Assembly (NCBI GenBank): GCA_965116195.1
Contig: OZ220491.1
Location: 682,001 to 746,000 of the forward strand
Direction of reading: 5' to 3'
DNA length: 64,000 bases
Origin: Aldehydirespirator sp965116195
Lineage (GTDB): Bacteria > Actinomycetota > Acidimicrobiia > Acidimicrobiales > Aldehydirespiratoraceae
Below are positions 34,250 to 42,824 of the stretch, one piece after another; within the stretch, counting starts at the first letter, position 1; the number at the start of each line of letters is the position of its first letter. The notes beneath the pieces were generated by a model, which made no database searches, was not told the origin of the DNA, and saw only the letters and a program-made list of their open reading frames with translations. The position numbers and the translations under genes are program-made.

Positions 34250-35743
34250 CTAACCAGCGTCAAGTCCGGCCTGCAGGTCCGACTGGGCCTGATCGGCCAG
34301 AGCGACCGGGTCTGTCCATTCATTGAACGGCTGGAACCATGCGGGGGCGTTTGAACCGTTGGCCCATTGACCAGCGCCAGTGGGCGGCACCCAGTACTGT
34401 TCAAAACCGACACGGAAGTCCGCCAGGTACGGAGCCACCTCGCCACCGAGTTGTGTGTTGAGGCTTGCTGTGGGCTGAGTGGGAATGAAGCCGACCGCAT
34501 TCGCGAATGCCTCATAGTTGCCGGGCTCTGAGAATGCCTCAAGATAGGCGAGCGCAGCCTCCGGATGAGGGGTGTCGGCTGCTATGGCCCAACCTTGATC
34601 GTACTTGCCGAACAGGTACCGGTTGTCCTCGGGGTTGTCGCTGCCCGGGAAGGGAACGTAGGTCCAACTGAATTCCACGCCGGCAGCGTCAAGCGCGGGG
34701 GCCTGCCAAACACCGGTTGGCATCATGGCGACATCGCCAGCCGCGAAGCGGGCTGGTGCTGCATCATGGGAGAGGCCCGTAACGCCGTCTTCAAGCATTT
34801 CTGTGGCAAAGATCTGCATCCGGCGGAACATCTCCACTGAATGCTCATCATTCCAGGTGATGTCACCAGTCCAAAGGCCTTCAACCAGAGCAGCTTGATC
34901 TGGGTACATCGAGCCGAGCAGTCCATAGGCACCGACAAAGATCGGCCAGCCGTCGGCACCACCTGCGGTCATGCACGAGTAGCCAGCCTCGTTGAAGGCA
35001 TCGCAGGCTGCCACAAGCTCGTTCCAGGTTGTGGGCACTGCGATGTCGTTGGCCTGGAACAGATCAAGATTCAAGAACATGCCACTGTAGGAAACGCGGC
35101 CCAGATTGATCGCGTAGACCTTGCCGTCGAATGAGCCGGCGTCTGCGATGGTGGCTTCGTCGTAGTTGTCCACAAAGGGTTGACCGGTGAGCTCCATGAG
35201 AAGTCCAGCTTCGATAAGGGTCTGCCAGTTCGGTGGCGTGATATCTGACATGTAGGGCTGTGCTGCATTGGAAAACCCGAAGATGTCGATGACGTCTATG
35301 TCACCTGCTGACAGGCGTGTCTGTGTGGCAATGCTCAGGTCTCCGGCCTCAACCACGGACATGTCAATCGAGACATTGGGGTTGTCCGCCTCGAATTGAT
35401 CATTGAACGCCTCCATGAACTCCACCATTGGCGGGTTCTGATGCACCAAGACACGCAGGGTGGCATCTTCAAGCATCATGTCGGGCCCCGGTTCGGTCAT
35501 GTCGGGTTCTGGTTCTGCCGTGTCGGGTTCTGGTTCTGCCGTGTCGGGTTCTGGTTCTGCCGTGTCGGGCTCTGGTTCGGTCATGTCCGGCTCGGGTTCG
35601 GTCATGTCCGGTTCCGAGTCGGCCACGTCAGTGCTCGTGTCGGTCGTATCCGCACTTTCGTCGTCGTCATCGCCGCATGCAGCCGCGAACAGACTGAGAG
35701 CGAACAGGACGGTCAGGAACCGCCAGATGGTTGGTTTTTTCAT
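34250..35743 (-). CDS. sugar ABC transporter substrate-binding lipoprotein
   Basis: The 497-residue family-1 solute-binding protein has a lipoprotein signal (FLTVLFALSLFAAACGDDD) and a linker made of seven-residue repeats (EPDTAEP and EPDMTEP, 21-bp units at about 35490-35610). The mature domain has LRVLVHQNPPMVEFMEAFNDQF, WPIFVGAYGLLGSMYPDQAAL, FAAGDVAMMPTGVWQ and HPEAALAYLEAFSEP. It would bind oligosaccharides released by the GH16 enzyme. An AAGGAG lies 10 bp before the ATG. A CebR-type operator lies about 110 bp upstream. Confidence 0.92.
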   Translation of the reverse strand: MKKPTIWRFLTVLFALSLFAAACGDDDDESADTTDTSTDVADSEPDMTEPEPDMTEPEPDTAEPEPDTAEPEPDTAEPEPDMTEPGPDMMLEDATLRVLVHQNPPMVEFMEAFNDQFEADNPNVSIDMSVVEAGDLSIATQTRLSAGDIDVIDIFGFSNAAQPYMSDITPPNWQTLIEAGLLMELTGQPFVDNYDEATIADAGSFDGKVYAINLGRVSYSGMFLNLDLFQANDIAVPTTWNELVAACDAFNEAGYSCMTAGGADGWPIFVGAYGLLGSMYPDQAALVEGLWTGDITWNDEHSVEMFRRMQIFATEMLEDGVTGLSHDAAPARFAAGDVAMMPTGVWQAPALDAAGVEFSWTYVPFPGSDNPEDNRYLFGKYDQGWAIAADTPHPEAALAYLEAFSEPGNYEAFANAVGFIPTQPTASLNTQLGGEVAPYLADFRVGFEQYWVPPTGAGQWANGSNAPAWFQPFNEWTDPVALADQAQSDLQAGLDAG

Positions 35744-35852
35744 GTTGGATTGTCTCCTTGTTGGTACGCCGGTTGACGTTTCTTGGCCTGGAATGGCAAG
35801 AGCGAAGTGAGTTCTGGAGGCTGCGGCAGTAACGGCGAGTCATGTATGAGTA

Positions 35853-35866
35853 TGGGAGCGCTCCCA
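35853..35866. promoter_or_regulatory. CebR/CelR-type LacI operator upstream of the importer operon
   Basis: TGGGAGCGCTCCCA is a perfect 14-bp palindrome, identical to the known operator of CebR (Streptomyces) and CelR (Thermobifida), which control cello-oligosaccharide and beta-glucan genes. It lies between the LacI gene and the binding-protein gene. Confidence 0.88.
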
Positions 35867-35912
35867 ACCAAGCCCCAAAAAATGGCAGATGAAGCTGAAA
35901 CGGAGGCCACGG

Positions 35913-36941
35913 TCACAGTGCTTCCGTGCGGCCCGCGGCGCACGACTCGCGTACCACAAGTTCGGTCGGCAAGACGATGCACTCGGGAACCGTGACAGTT
36001 CCGTTGATGATGGACTTGAGCAACCTGACGGCGCGCTCGCCCACTGCGCGAACAGGTTGCACCACTGAGGTCAGCGGTGGGATCGTTTGATCTCCGGCGA
36101 TGAGACCGTCAAAGGAGACCACCGCGACATCTTCTGGACATGACAGGCCGACATCGTGTATTGCTCTCAACGCACCGACAGCCATCCGATCCGAGGCCAC
36201 GAACACCGCTTCGGGCTTGGCGGCGAGCAACTTCGTCATGGCTGCTCGTCCCGAACTCTCTGTCCAATCGCCCGCAATGATGCGATCTTCAAGGCTGAGG
36301 CCGACCGTAACAAGGCCCTCATTGAAGCCACTCTGGCGATCAACGCCCGCACTGGTGTCAGACGGTGCGGAGATCAGTGCCATGCGCTGGTAGCCGAGCC
36401 TGGCCAGATGCAAGGCAGCGGCTCGAGCACCGCCACGATTGTCAACATCCACCGAGTAGACCGGGCCACCGTCATCAGGGCGGCCAATTACCACGAAGGG
36501 CATGTCCGTACCGCGCAGGAAATCAATCAGCGGATCTCCCATGGCAGTCGCCGTGACGATCACTCCGTCAATCAGACCCGGACTCACCACCCGTGAGATG
36601 ATGGCACCCTCATCGGGGACATCTCCGAACAGGAACAAGGTCAAGGTCATCTGTATCTCGTTTGTGGCCCGGCTGATGCCGTAGATGAGGCGTCCGAAGT
36701 AGGGGTCGTCAAACAGTGTTTCCACCGCGCTCGGGATGACCAGGCCCAACACGTCCGTACTGTTTGAGGCCAGTGAACGTGCCGCGGCGTGGGGGCGAAA
36801 GCCCGTCTCAGCGACGACAGCCTCAACTCGCCGCTTGGTGCTGGCGCTCACGTTAGGGCCGCCGTTGACGACGCGCGAGACCGTGGAACGGGACACCCCT
36901 GCCCTACGTCCGATCTCTTCCAAGCTGAGTCGTTGCGCCAC
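35913..36941 (-). CDS. LacI-family transcriptional regulator of the beta-glucan locus
   Basis: The 342-residue repressor has an N-terminal HTH (LSLEEIGRRAGVSRSTVSRVVNG) with the hinge helix region ASTKRRVEAVVAETGFRPHAAARSLAS and a periplasmic-binding-like sensor domain (VLGLVIPSAVETLFDDPYFGRLI, YQRMALIS, AVFVASDRMAVGALRAIHDVGL, PEDVAVVSFDG). GTG at 36941 has AGGAGGGG 4 bp upstream. Palindromes of the CebR type lie in front of it and in front of the importer operon. It probably derepresses both in response to a beta-gluco-oligosaccharide. Confidence 0.92.
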   Translation of the reverse strand: MAQRLSLEEIGRRAGVSRSTVSRVVNGGPNVSASTKRRVEAVVAETGFRPHAAARSLASNSTDVLGLVIPSAVETLFDDPYFGRLIYGISRATNEIQMTLTLFLFGDVPDEGAIISRVVSPGLIDGVIVTATAMGDPLIDFLRGTDMPFVVIGRPDDGGPVYSVDVDNRGGARAAALHLARLGYQRMALISAPSDTSAGVDRQSGFNEGLVTVGLSLEDRIIAGDWTESSGRAAMTKLLAAKPEAVFVASDRMAVGALRAIHDVGLSCPEDVAVVSFDGLIAGDQTIPPLTSVVQPVRAVGERAVRLLKSIINGTVTVPECIVLPTELVVRESCAAGRTEAL

Positions 36942-36975
36942 TGGCCCCTCCTGATCCCCTCCGGCGTACCATCAC

Positions 36976-36989
36976 TGGGAGCGCTCCTA
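36976..36989. promoter_or_regulatory. LacI operator upstream of its own gene
   Basis: TGGGAGCGCTCCTA differs from the perfect palindrome at 35853 by one base and lies 34 bp before the regulator start, indicating autoregulation. Confidence 0.85.
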
Positions 36990-37059
36990 AACCGTACCGC
37001 CTCCAAATTGACATGTCAAGTCAAAGCGCGCAAGTCCGAGCCAGCAGAGCCGTTTGAGG

Positions 37060-37350
37060 TACTGGTGATCCCGGGCACCCCGAAGCCCGAATGAAGCGAC
37101 ACAAGCACCCTCACACAATGAGAATGGGTCACCGCCAGGCACCCCGAGCCATGCACCATCACAAAGCCAACGGCCAAGTCCACAGTGCCAACGGCGAAGC
37201 CCAAAGTGACCCATCAAGAACAGGTCACCCCGGGCACCCCCGAGCCATGAACTGCGGCCTGTTGAGTTATTGGGCGCGGGCTGCAGCGCTACCGAGTGTT
37301 CGTGGCAGCCGAACGAGCCATGAACTGCGGCCTGTTGAGTTTGGGACGCG
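37060..37350. repeat. degenerate repeats in the LacI-bL37 gap
   Basis: CGAGCCATGAACTGCGGCCT plus GTTGAGTT occurs at 37241 and 37314 (73 bp apart). Weaker copies of the GGTCACCCCGGGCACCCCGA-type portion lie at about 37066 and 37127. No gene is supported between 36990 and 37384. Confidence 0.75.
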
Positions 37351-37384
37351 GGTGTCCGGGCCTGAGGCGGTAGGATCGGCAGCT

Positions 37385-37474
37385 ATGTCAAAGCGCACCA
37401 GCAAGCGGCGGGCCAAGGCACGGCGGTCACGGGCCAACCACGGCCGCAAGCCCAACACAGGCCGCAACAGCTGA
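37385..37474 (+). CDS. ribosomal protein bL37
   Basis: The 29-residue, very basic peptide MSKRTSKRRAKARRSRANHG-RKPNTGRNS closely resembles the short actinobacterial large-subunit protein bL37, whose conserved core is xKRxxKRRxR...SxANHGKRPN. It would sit in rRNA at the large subunit. The ATG at 37385 starts this conserved string; GTAGGAT upstream may serve as a ribosome binding site. Its stop region (CAGCTGACGTGGG) is duplicated 64 bp downstream at 37533. Confidence 0.82.
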   Translation: MSKRTSKRRAKARRSRANHGRKPNTGRNS

Positions 37475-37592
37475 CGTGGGCAGCACGCGCCTTCACAAGT
37501 CGCCCGCCTCCGACCTCCCGACACCGGCTGCCAGCTGACGTGGGTAAAGGTTGGCGATTTCCTCGCCCGTCTGATCCGGGCTAGCGCGCTCG

Positions 37593-38666
37593 TTGGAACG
37601 GTTCGGCTTCGTCGGTCTTCCCAACGCGGGCAAGACCTCCCTGCACAACGCGCTGGCGGGTGGGGCAGCACAACCGGCGCGCCACGCCTTTGCCACGAGG
37701 TCGGCGAATGTGGGTGTCGCCAAGGTTCCCGACATTCGCCTGCAACGCCTCGCCAAGATGAGCGACAGTCGTCGCATCGTGCACACCTCGGTGCAGTTCA
37801 CCGACATCGGCGGACTTGTTGCCGGTTCCAGCAGAGGTGAGGGTCTCGGCAACGCCTTTCTGGGACATGTGCGAGACACCGACGCGATTGTCTATGTGCT
37901 GCGAGCCTTTGAGGACAGTGATGTCCCGGGAGACACGGACCCGCTCAACAACCTGCGAGTTCTTGAGGTGGAGTTGGCGCTTGCCGATCTGGAGAGCGCA
38001 TCCCGCCAGCTTGACAAGTTGTCGCGTCTGGCCAAGGGAGATCCCTCAGAACGAGCCACACGGGAATTGCTTGCCAACGCTGTCAAGGTTCTGGAAGAGG
38101 GTGTGCCGTTGTACCGGGCCGGCCTTGACGAAGCAGAGCGGGCGAGTCTGCGGCCGTTCTTTTTGCTCACCAACAAGCCTGTGCTTGCCGTGGTCAACAT
38201 CTCGGAGGATCAGATCTCCACCGCTGACGATGTGGCAGCACCGGTGTGTGCAGAGTTGGGTGGTGCCGAAGTCGTACCTCTGTGTGTGCAACTCGAAGCT
38301 GAGGCCGCACAGCTGGAGGACGCCGAGCGTCTTGAGATCATGGCGGCTCTCGGACTCGGCACCGGTGCTCTGAGCCGCTTCCTGGCCAGCGCATACCACC
38401 TGCTGGGACTGCGGACGTTTCTGACGACCGGCCCCAAAGAGACCAGGGCCTGGACGTTTCGGGCTGGCTCCGGCGCGGCCGAGTGCGCCGGCAGGGTTCA
38501 CTCTGACATACAGCGGGGGTTCATCCGGGCCGAGACCGTGCAGTGCGAGGCGCTGCTGGCTGCAGGCTCGTGGACGGCCGCACGCTCGCAGGGTCTGGTG
38601 CGCTCGGAGGGCCGTGACTATCTTGTGTGTGACGGGGACGTGATGGAGTTCCGGTTCAATGTCTGA
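37593..38666 (+). CDS. ychF: YchF/Ola1-family ATPase
   Basis: The 357-residue P-loop NTPase has G1 GLPNAGKTS, G3 FTDIGGLVAGSSRGEGLGNAFLGHVRDTDAIVYVLRAF and an NxxE-type G4 (VVNISED) that gives the family its ATP preference. The C-terminal TGS-like domain includes LRTFLTTGPKETRAWTFRAGS, AAECAGRVHSDIQRGFIRAETV and EGRDYLVCDGDVMEFRFNV. It binds ribosomes and responds to stress in other bacteria. The start is TTG at 37593, just before the conserved RFGFVGLPN. Its stop region (TGTCTGACAC) is duplicated with a 25-bp period. Confidence 0.93.
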   Translation: MERFGFVGLPNAGKTSLHNALAGGAAQPARHAFATRSANVGVAKVPDIRLQRLAKMSDSRRIVHTSVQFTDIGGLVAGSSRGEGLGNAFLGHVRDTDAIVYVLRAFEDSDVPGDTDPLNNLRVLEVELALADLESASRQLDKLSRLAKGDPSERATRELLANAVKVLEEGVPLYRAGLDEAERASLRPFFLLTNKPVLAVVNISEDQISTADDVAAPVCAELGGAEVVPLCVQLEAEAAQLEDAERLEIMAALGLGTGALSRFLASAYHLLGLRTFLTTGPKETRAWTFRAGSGAAECAGRVHSDIQRGFIRAETVQCEALLAAGSWTAARSQGLVRSEGRDYLVCDGDVMEFRFNV

Positions 38667-38740
38667 CACCTTGTCCGGCGCGTTGTCTGACACGTTCACG
38701 GCGATCCCTGAGATCCTTGAGATCCCTGAGATGTCCGAAG
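38655..38740. repeat. 25-bp duplication over the ychF stop
   Basis: TGTCTGACACSTT recurs 25 bp apart, the first copy containing the TGA of ychF. A GAGATCCCT-type 9-10-bp repeat follows at 38708-38732. Confidence 0.75.
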
Positions 38741-38813
38741 GTGGCCGGAGGCGGGAGGACTTGCATTTGTTTGACAGCCCGCGAATTTGCCTGGCTCGTG
38801 TAGGGTTGATCTG

Positions 38814-39782
38814 ATGCCTGTCAACCTTGATGTCAGGCTGCTCGCAGACCTGGAGCCGAGTGTTGAGCGCCTGTACGAGCGGCACCTCCAACAGACCAAG
38901 GAGTGGCACCCCCACGCCTTGGTGCCGTGGAGTCGTGGTGAGGACTTCCCGTCCGACTACCGGTGGTCGCCAGATGAGGCCGGGCTGAGCCCTGAGGCTC
39001 GCAGCGCTCTGTTTGTCAATGTCTTGACCGAGGACAACCTGCCCTACTACTTCCGCGATATTGAACGCATGTTTGGGCGTGATGGTGCCTGGGGCCATTG
39101 GGTGCGGCGCTGGACAGCCGAAGAGGGTCGGCACGGTCAGGTGATTCATGACTACCTAGCGGTTACCCGGGCTGTTGATCCGGTGAGCCTGGAACGCGCA
39201 CGCATGGCCCAGGTGCAATGCGGCCAGGCACCGGAACCACCCGATGCTCTTGAGGGTCTGGCCTATGTCACCCTTCAGGAGCTGGCAACCCGTATTTCGC
39301 ACTTCAACACCGGCCGCTACATAGAGGACCCTGCGGGCAAGGCGATAATGCGCAGGGTGGCCTTTGACGAGAACCTGCATTTCTTGTTTTATCGTGATGC
39401 CATGGGTGCCGCACTTGACCTGGAGCCGTCACGAGCTGTTGTGGCGATTGCCAATCAGGTGAAGGGGTTCGCGATGCCCGGTATAGGTATCACCGACTTT
39501 GAAGCCCACGCTCGCACAATCGCCGATGCCGGCATCTACGATCTGGCCATCCACCATGATCAGATATTGCAACCTGTCTTGCTGCGTGACTGGAAGTTGC
39601 CTTCCCTGACCGGACTGTCAGGTGTGGCCGAAGCAGCCCGTGAGCGGCTCATGAAGCTGATCGAGAGGATCGGGCGTGTGGGCAGGCTCATGGTTGAACG
39701 CCGTGCCGAGCGGCGGGCCAAAAGCTCTCATGAACGACGTCTGGACCTGTTGCGTCCTCGTGGCTGGGTGGCTGGTAGCTAG
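38814..39782 (+). CDS. acyl-ACP desaturase (di-iron)
   Basis: The 322-residue soluble desaturase shows the two ferritin-like iron motifs: TEDNLPYYFRDIERMFG with WTAEEGRHGQVIHDYL, and ATRISHFNTGRYIEDPAG with FDENLHFLFYRD (DExxH). It resembles mycobacterial DesA-type enzymes that place a double bond in an acyl chain on ACP. The C-terminus is basic and helical. ATG at 38814 starts just before the conserved LLADLEPSVERLYERHL. The final codons (Gly-Trp-Val-Ala-Gly-Ser-stop) are copied downstream. Confidence 0.9.
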   Translation: MPVNLDVRLLADLEPSVERLYERHLQQTKEWHPHALVPWSRGEDFPSDYRWSPDEAGLSPEARSALFVNVLTEDNLPYYFRDIERMFGRDGAWGHWVRRWTAEEGRHGQVIHDYLAVTRAVDPVSLERARMAQVQCGQAPEPPDALEGLAYVTLQELATRISHFNTGRYIEDPAGKAIMRRVAFDENLHFLFYRDAMGAALDLEPSRAVVAIANQVKGFAMPGIGITDFEAHARTIADAGIYDLAIHHDQILQPVLLRDWKLPSLTGLSGVAEAARERLMKLIERIGRVGRLMVERRAERRAKSSHERRLDLLRPRGWVAGS

Positions 39783-39845
39783 CAGGCCGGGTGGCTGTTA
39801 ACTGGCAAGTAACTGGCAAGCCGGGTGGCTGGTAACTGGCGAAGG
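39765..39845. repeat. short repeats of the desaturase stop region
   Basis: GCCGGGTGGCTGKTAACTGGC-type sequence occurs after the genuine GGGTGGCTGGTAGCTAGCA end, at about 39785 and 39819, plus a GTAACTGGCAA pair. Copies retain TAG or TAA at the equivalent position. Confidence 0.8.
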
Positions 39846-39883
39846 GTTTCTCACGCCTGAGATCGGCTAACTAGATTTGGGGT

Positions 39884-40213
39884 ATGGCCTGGCTGGTTTG
39901 TGGCGACCGAGTCATGGCATCCCTTGAGATTGCCTCCAGTGCCCGTCAACGCCGACGAGGGCTGCTGGGGCGTGATCACATCAATGGGGCCATGTTGCTG
40001 GAGCGGACCCGCTCGGTGCATACCCTCGGCATGCGTTTTGCGATTGATGTTGCCTATTGCGATTCGCAACTGCAGGTGTTGAAGGTGACCAACATGAAGC
40101 CCAACCGTGTCGGGATGCCCGTATGTCGCGCCAGCGCCGTGATCGAAGCCGAGGCCGGGGCGTTTGAGCGTTGGGGAATCAGGCCCGGCACCGTGTTGGA
40201 GATCCGTAGGTGA
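39884..40213 (+). CDS. DUF192 family protein
   Basis: The 109-residue protein matches DUF192: ASSARQRRRGLLGRDHINGAMLLERTRSVHTLGMRFAIDVAYCD followed by VLKVTNMKPNRVG and AVIEAEAGAFERWGIRPGTVLEI. The family is a small beta-barrel of uncertain function. Here it has no signal peptide. Its stop overlaps the rsmI GTG by 4 bp, so the two are probably co-translated. Confidence 0.88.
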   Translation: MAWLVCGDRVMASLEIASSARQRRRGLLGRDHINGAMLLERTRSVHTLGMRFAIDVAYCDSQLQVLKVTNMKPNRVGMPVCRASAVIEAEAGAFERWGIRPGTVLEIRR

Positions 40214-41034
40214 GCGGATCGCTGTTTCTCGTCGGAACGCCGATCGGCAACCTCGGCGACCTCAGCCCGCGAGCGGTGGAGGTGCTCGGCACAGTGCAGT
40301 TGGTGTGCTGTGAGGACACCCGGCGTACCGGCAGATTGCTACAGCATGCCGGGGTTGAGGGCGCACGTTTGCGCCGGGTTGATGAGCACACCGAAGACGC
40401 AGCCGCCCGCAGGGTGTGTGAACTGTTGGCAGCCGGGGACAGTGTCGCCATGGTGACCGATGCCGGCATGCCCGGCATTTGTGATCCCGGCTCTCGTCTG
40501 GTGGCGGCCTGTGCCACTGCGGGCCACAACATCGTCGTGGTGCCTGGACCTTCTGCAGGAACATCGGCCCTGGCTGTCAGCGGTCTGATGACAGGCCGAT
40601 ACGTCTTTGAAGGCTTCTTGCCGCGTCGTGGTCAAGCCCGCTCCGAGCGCTTGGCCGAGATCGGACGTGAGCGGCGAACCGTCGTGCTCTACGAGTCTCC
40701 GCACCGGTTGCGGTCATGTCTGGCAGACCTGGTGAGCGTCTGCGGCCCTGGTCGGCGCGCTGTGGTGGCCCGCGAACTCACAAAACTCCATGAAGAGGTG
40801 TTGCGGGGGAGTTTGTCGGAGTTGTGTGGGAAGGTCAACGCAACCCGCCTGCGTGGCGAGGTGGTGTTGGTGGTACAGGGCGCACCACCGGAGTTGCCTG
40901 AAGTCACCGACCAGGATCTGCGAGAGGCTCTGGCGACCCTGACTGCTGACGGCATGAGTAGGCGCGATGCCGCGGCCCGGGTTGCTGCGGAACGTTCGGT
41001 GTCACGACGGCGTGTCTACAACCTGTTTCCTTAG
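40210..41034 (+). CDS. rsmI: 16S rRNA (cytidine-1402-2'-O)-methyltransferase
   Basis: The 274-residue SAM-dependent methyltransferase modifies C1402 in the decoding centre. Signatures are LFLVGTPIGNLGDLSPRAVEVL, VCCEDTRRTGRLLQH, VAMVTDAGMPGICDPGSRLV, VPGPSAGTSALAVSGL and YVFEGFLPR. The C-terminal RsmI helical domain (SRRDAAARVAAERSVSRRRVYNLF) is complete. The GTG start overlaps DUF192. The stop region is duplicated 71 bp downstream. Confidence 0.94.
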   Translation: MSGSLFLVGTPIGNLGDLSPRAVEVLGTVQLVCCEDTRRTGRLLQHAGVEGARLRRVDEHTEDAAARRVCELLAAGDSVAMVTDAGMPGICDPGSRLVAACATAGHNIVVVPGPSAGTSALAVSGLMTGRYVFEGFLPRRGQARSERLAEIGRERRTVVLYESPHRLRSCLADLVSVCGPGRRAVVARELTKLHEEVLRGSLSELCGKVNATRLRGEVVLVVQGAPPELPEVTDQDLREALATLTADGMSRRDAAARVAAERSVSRRRVYNLFP

Positions 41035-41115
41035 CTCCATTTCCAGCAGGGCAACGGCTTCTTGCGCGACGCTGACGACATCGTGTCTACGACCTTGTTC
41101 CCATAACTCCACGGC
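41008..41115. repeat. 71-bp duplication of the rsmI 3' end
   Basis: GTGTCTACAACCTGTTTCCT at 41012 aligns with GTGTCTACGACCTTGTTCCC at 41083; both are followed by a stop-like triplet (TAG, TAA) and CTCCA. Copy 2 is non-coding and sits in the rsmI-metG gap. Confidence 0.82.
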
Positions 41116-41168
41116 CACCGGTATCGCAGCCTGGGAACGGCTCTGAGTCATCCGGTAGCCTTTGGGTC

Positions 41169-42812
41169 ATGTCTGTACCGGTGCTGGTTGCTGTGGCTTG
41201 GCCGTATGCATCGGGCAGCCGTCATCTGGGACATCTGGCCGGAGCGTACCTGCCGGCTGACATCTACGCCCGCTACCAGCGTTTGGCAGGAAACGATGTT
41301 CTGATGGTCAGTGGGTCGGACGTGCATGGCACGCCGATCACGGTGCGTGCCGATGCCGAAGGAGTGACACCCACCGACATTGTTGACCGCTATCACCACG
41401 AGTTCTGCCGTCAATGGGATGAGTTGGCGATCTCCTGGGACCTCTACACCACGACCGGCACACCGAACCACGCCGAGGTCACCCGGGACATGTTCATGGT
41501 GCAGCTGCGCAACGGTCACATAGACAAGCGGATTTCTGAGCAGTTCTACGATCCGGTCGCGGGTCGGTTCCTGCCCGACCGTTATATCGAGGGCACCTGC
41601 CCAAAGTGTGGCTTCGGCCAGGCTCGGGGCGATCAGTGCGAACACTGCGGTAGCACTCTTGACCCCACCGAACTCATCGAGCCACGATCCAAGATCAGTG
41701 GCGCAGTGCCGGAACTGCGCCAGACCGAGCACTTCTACTACCGCTATTCGGACTTCACCGAAGCTGTTGCCGCCTGGCTGAAAACCCGAGAGGGGTGGCG
41801 GCCTCACGTGTTGAACTCCTCCAACGGCTGGATCAATGAGGGTCTTCGCGACCGGGCCATCACCCGCGATCTGGACTGGGGCGTTGAACTTCCCGTGGAC
41901 GACCTGGGTGAGGGCAAACGCATCTATGTCTGGTATGACGCGGTGATCGGGTATCTGTCGGCCTCAAAGGAATGGGCGTTCAGGCAGGGCACGCCGGAGG
42001 CCTGGAAGCGGTGGTGGCACGACGACAATGCTCGTCACGTTTATTTCATAGGCAAGGACAACATCCCCTTCCACACCCTGTTCTGGCCGGCACAGTTGAT
42101 GGGTTACGGCGGACTGCACCTTCCTGATGACGTACCGGCCAATCAGTACGTCACGTTTTCTGGTGCCAAGATGGCTGCGGGCCGCGGTGTCGGATTGAGC
42201 ATCGAGGTTGGTCTGCGCCTGTTTGAGCCTGATGCCTTGCGTTACGCACTGGCCGCAGCACTTCCCGAGCATGCTGACACCGAGATCTCAATTGAAGAGA
42301 TCGCCCGGCGTGTCAACGACGAACTTGTGGCCACTTGGGGCAATCTGGTCAATCGGGTGCTGTCGTTGGCACCATCGACGTTGGGTGGAGTGGTTCCTGA
42401 GGCGGTGGTTCACCGTTCGCAGGACCAGGAGTTGCTCACAGCAGTGGATGCGGCAATCTCAGCAGCAGGGGAGCGGATCGAACGGGTGGAGTTGCGCGCT
42501 GGTCTGCGCACCGCGATGGATGCCGCAGCCCGCGTCAACAGTTATCTCAACTCGACCGAACCCTGGAAGCTCGCGGCCACGGATCCCGAACGGGCTCAGG
42601 AGGTGCTGGTGACGGCGCTGGAAGCGGTGGCCGGTGTCCGCACAGCCCTGGCACCGTATCTGCCATTTTCAACTGCGGCCTTGGATCACGTGTTCGGGCT
42701 GGTGACCTGCTGGCAGCGCCCCGATCTGCCGTCGGGCCGAGCGCTGGGCAAGGCTGTTCGCTTGTTCACCAAGGTTGATCTTGACGAACTCGACTTTGAA
42801 GCCGGAAATTGA
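41169..42812 (+). CDS. metG: methionyl-tRNA synthetase
   Basis: The 547-residue class I synthetase charges tRNA-Met. The HIGH-type motif is HLGHLAGAYLPADIYARY near residue 19. A zinc knuckle has CPKCGFGQARGDQCEHCG, and the WYDAVIGYLSASKEW and NIPFHTLFWPAQLMG segments are intact. The usual KMSKS loop reads FSGAKMAAGRGVGLSIE near residue 334, so the second Lys is missing. The anticodon-binding helical domain follows (NLVNRVLSLAP). No C-terminal dimerisation domain is present. It heads the metG-tatD-rpf-rsmA order seen in other actinobacteria. Confidence 0.94.
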   Translation: MSVPVLVAVAWPYASGSRHLGHLAGAYLPADIYARYQRLAGNDVLMVSGSDVHGTPITVRADAEGVTPTDIVDRYHHEFCRQWDELAISWDLYTTTGTPNHAEVTRDMFMVQLRNGHIDKRISEQFYDPVAGRFLPDRYIEGTCPKCGFGQARGDQCEHCGSTLDPTELIEPRSKISGAVPELRQTEHFYYRYSDFTEAVAAWLKTREGWRPHVLNSSNGWINEGLRDRAITRDLDWGVELPVDDLGEGKRIYVWYDAVIGYLSASKEWAFRQGTPEAWKRWWHDDNARHVYFIGKDNIPFHTLFWPAQLMGYGGLHLPDDVPANQYVTFSGAKMAAGRGVGLSIEVGLRLFEPDALRYALAAALPEHADTEISIEEIARRVNDELVATWGNLVNRVLSLAPSTLGGVVPEAVVHRSQDQELLTAVDAAISAAGERIERVELRAGLRTAMDAAARVNSYLNSTEPWKLAATDPERAQEVLVTALEAVAGVRTALAPYLPFSTAALDHVFGLVTCWQRPDLPSGRALGKAVRLFTKVDLDELDFEAGN

Positions 42813-42824
42813 GGACACTCCGTT

